From Bacteroidales bacterium (GTDB lineage: Bacteria > Bacteroidota > Bacteroidia > Bacteroidales > F082), in the NCBI GenBank assembly GCA_017651645.1, contig JAGCCO010000028.1, forward strand, positions 1 to 42,478: 42,478 bases of DNA, written 5' to 3'. Below are positions 41,311 through 42,478 of the stretch, piece after piece (within the stretch, counting starts at the first letter, position 1; each line of letters begins with the position of its first letter). The notes under the pieces are model-generated. The model searched no databases, was not told the DNA's origin, and saw only the letters and a program-made list of their open reading frames with translations. A program made the translations under genes and the position numbers.

Positions 41311-42478
41311 TTAAAACACCAGTACTTCACTCTCTCCAAAGTTATCATACGACGAGGTAATCACTCTCTCCCCAGGCTCCAAGCCCTCAATGACCTCGTA
41401 ATACTGCGGGTTCTGCCGACCGATGCGTATATCACGTCTTGTGGCCTTGGTGCCGTCGGGCGAGAGCACATAGATCCACTTGCCGCCCGTCTTCTGGTAG
41501 AAGGCGCCACGCGGGATGAGCACGGCCTCCACGGGCTGACCGAGTTGCAGGTTGAGGTAATAGGTCTGACCGCTGCGGATGTTGTCGGGCTGCTGCTCCA
41601 TGAACTTGAAGTCGGCCTTGAACTTGCCGTCGCGCACCTCGGGATACACCTTGCGGATCTGCGCCTGATAATGTTCGCTCTGCCGCTCGAAGGTGGCCTC
41701 CAAGCCCGGCGTCACACGGTCTATGTAATGCTCGTCGATTTGAGCCTCAATCTTGTAACTGTCAAGGTTGTTGATTTGTCCTATCTTCGAGCCTGCACCT
41801 ACCGACTGTCCGAGCACCACATCCAAGAGACCCAACTCGCCGTCGATGGGCGCCTTGATGGTCAGGTTCTCCTTGCGCTTACGAATCATCATCATGTTCA
41901 CGCGCATGTTCTCGAGGCTCTCGCGCATCCTGTCGATTTCCACCGAGCGGTGAAGGCTGTCCTGTTTGGCGCGGTTCTCCACCAGCCTCAAGCGGCTGCT
42001 CGAGAGTTCAAAGTCTTCTTCGGCTTTCAAGAAGTCCTCGCGGGCGATGAGGCCGTCGTTGTAAAGTGCTTGCTGCGCCTCGTATGTGCGGCGGTTGCGT
42101 TGCACCTCCATCTGCAGTTGTAGCTTCTCCTGCTCCACGCTCAGCTTCTGTTGTTCCATCTGTATCATGGTGTTGCGCAGGATGTTCTCCTTCTCGGCGA
42201 GGTCGGCTTCCGAGGTAAGGATCTGCATGTCGAGGTTCTCGTTGCTCAGGATGACGATGACATCACCCGCCTTGACCCGACTGCCTTCCTCGGTGACAAT
42301 CTGCTGCACCACGCCACCTTCCAAGGGGCTGATTTGTATCGTCGTCATCGGTGCCACCTGTCCGCTGATGCGGATATAGTCGTTGAACTCGCCCGAAGTC
42401 ACCGTCGCAATGCTGATATTGTCAGCATCGATGCGCAGTTTCTTCGAGTCGTCCCTGAAAATAAGCCAAAGGATAAAG
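41311..42478 (-). CDS. HlyD/MacA-type periplasmic adaptor, 5' end outside window
   Basis: A membrane-fusion protein linking the inner-membrane ABC permeases to an outer-membrane channel. The frame is open to the right edge of the window: upstream of the GTG at 42402 it encodes FILWLIFRDDSKKLRIDADN, the end of the membrane anchor, so the gene is cut and the GTG is not its start. Then follow the lipoyl half (GQVAPMTTIQISPLEGGVVQQIV), a long coiled-coil hairpin (about 130 residues rich in Glu, Gln and Leu), the second lipoyl half (IKAPIDGELGLLDVVLGQSV), a beta-barrel and an end domain (GLEPGERVITSSYDNF). It is first of the visible exporter operon. Confidence 0.92.
   Translation of the reverse strand, partial: FILWLIFRDDSKKLRIDADNISIATVTSGEFNDYIRISGQVAPMTTIQISPLEGGVVQQIVTEEGSRVKAGDVIVILSNENLDMQILTSEADLAEKENILRNTMIQMEQQKLSVEQEKLQLQMEVQRNRRTYEAQQALYNDGLIAREDFLKAEEDFELSSSRLRLVENRAKQDSLHRSVEIDRMRESLENMRVNMMMIRKRKENLTIKAPIDGELGLLDVVLGQSVGAGSKIGQINNLDSYKIEAQIDEHYIDRVTPGLEATFERQSEHYQAQIRKVYPEVRDGKFKADFKFMEQQPDNIRSGQTYYLNLQLGQPVEAVLIPRGAFYQKTGGKWIYVLSPDGTKATRRDIRIGRQNPQYYEVIEGLEPGERVITSSYDNFGESEVLVF

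Noticed and set aside
42400..42402. GTG as the start of the HlyD-type gene
   Set aside because: The frame continues open to the window edge and encodes the end of a membrane anchor, so the gene starts outside the window.

Overview
The window looks like chromosomal DNA of a Bacteroidales (Bacteroidota) bacterium. Evidence: a fused SecD-SecF protein, a DUF4290-murA pair, MurA with Asp in place of the catalytic Cys, two secreted proteins with type IX secretion (T9SS) C-terminal sorting domains, a PorE-like OmpA/TPR/beta-propeller protein, and repeated Bacteroidota-type promoters (TAnnTTTG -7 boxes just upstream of genes). I cannot place it to genus.

Layout. 1-2400: a tyrosine recombinase (minus strand) with attachment-site-like DNA on its right (tandem 11-bp repeats, two related core-like motifs). 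To its left is a gene-poor stretch with two related hairpins and a candidate ~75-nt RNA with its own promoter and terminator. 2440-20646 (plus strand): a housekeeping run of UvrD/PcrA helicase, DUF4290, murA, grpE-dnaJ-ABC ATPase-ABC permease, secDF, PorE-like OmpA protein, purM, a small lipoprotein, prfA and pyrF. 20766-28323 (minus): T9SS-sorted Omp28-like protein, ilvE, a SAM methyltransferase, a lipoprotein sialidase and a T9SS-sorted M28 peptidase. 28409-42478 (minus): a regulated ABC export region. It holds a membrane histidine kinase and an NtrC-type sigma-54 activator, a DUF4143-type AAA ATPase broken by one frame shift at an A7 run, three MacB/FtsX-like permeases, one MacB/LolD-like ATPase and a HlyD-type adaptor cut by the window edge. 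A compact three-gene module around a DUF3990 (PARP-like fold) protein sits between the permeases.

How the genes fit together. SecDF exports the precursors; the PorE-like protein may belong to the T9SS that would then move the Omp28-like protein and the M28 peptidase to the surface. With the lipoprotein sialidase this suggests attack on sialylated glycoproteins or peptides. The kinase/activator pair most plausibly controls the ABC exporter permeases. Upstream of the 32182-34557 permease there is a sigma-54-like -24/-12 element preceded, about 100 bp upstream of the expected start, by two perfect 17-bp palindromes exactly 22 bp apart, the layout expected for an enhancer-binding protein.

Structured intergenic DNA is abundant: at least two copies of one palindromic repeat family (16870-16943 and 38089-38188), an element with 27-bp terminal inverted repeats (19668-19800), a GC-rich repeat (32120-32165), and three 32/33-bp-phased repeats before the AAA ATPase. 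Several terminators lie immediately against the next gene's -7 box. I saw no tRNA, rRNA or CRISPR array.
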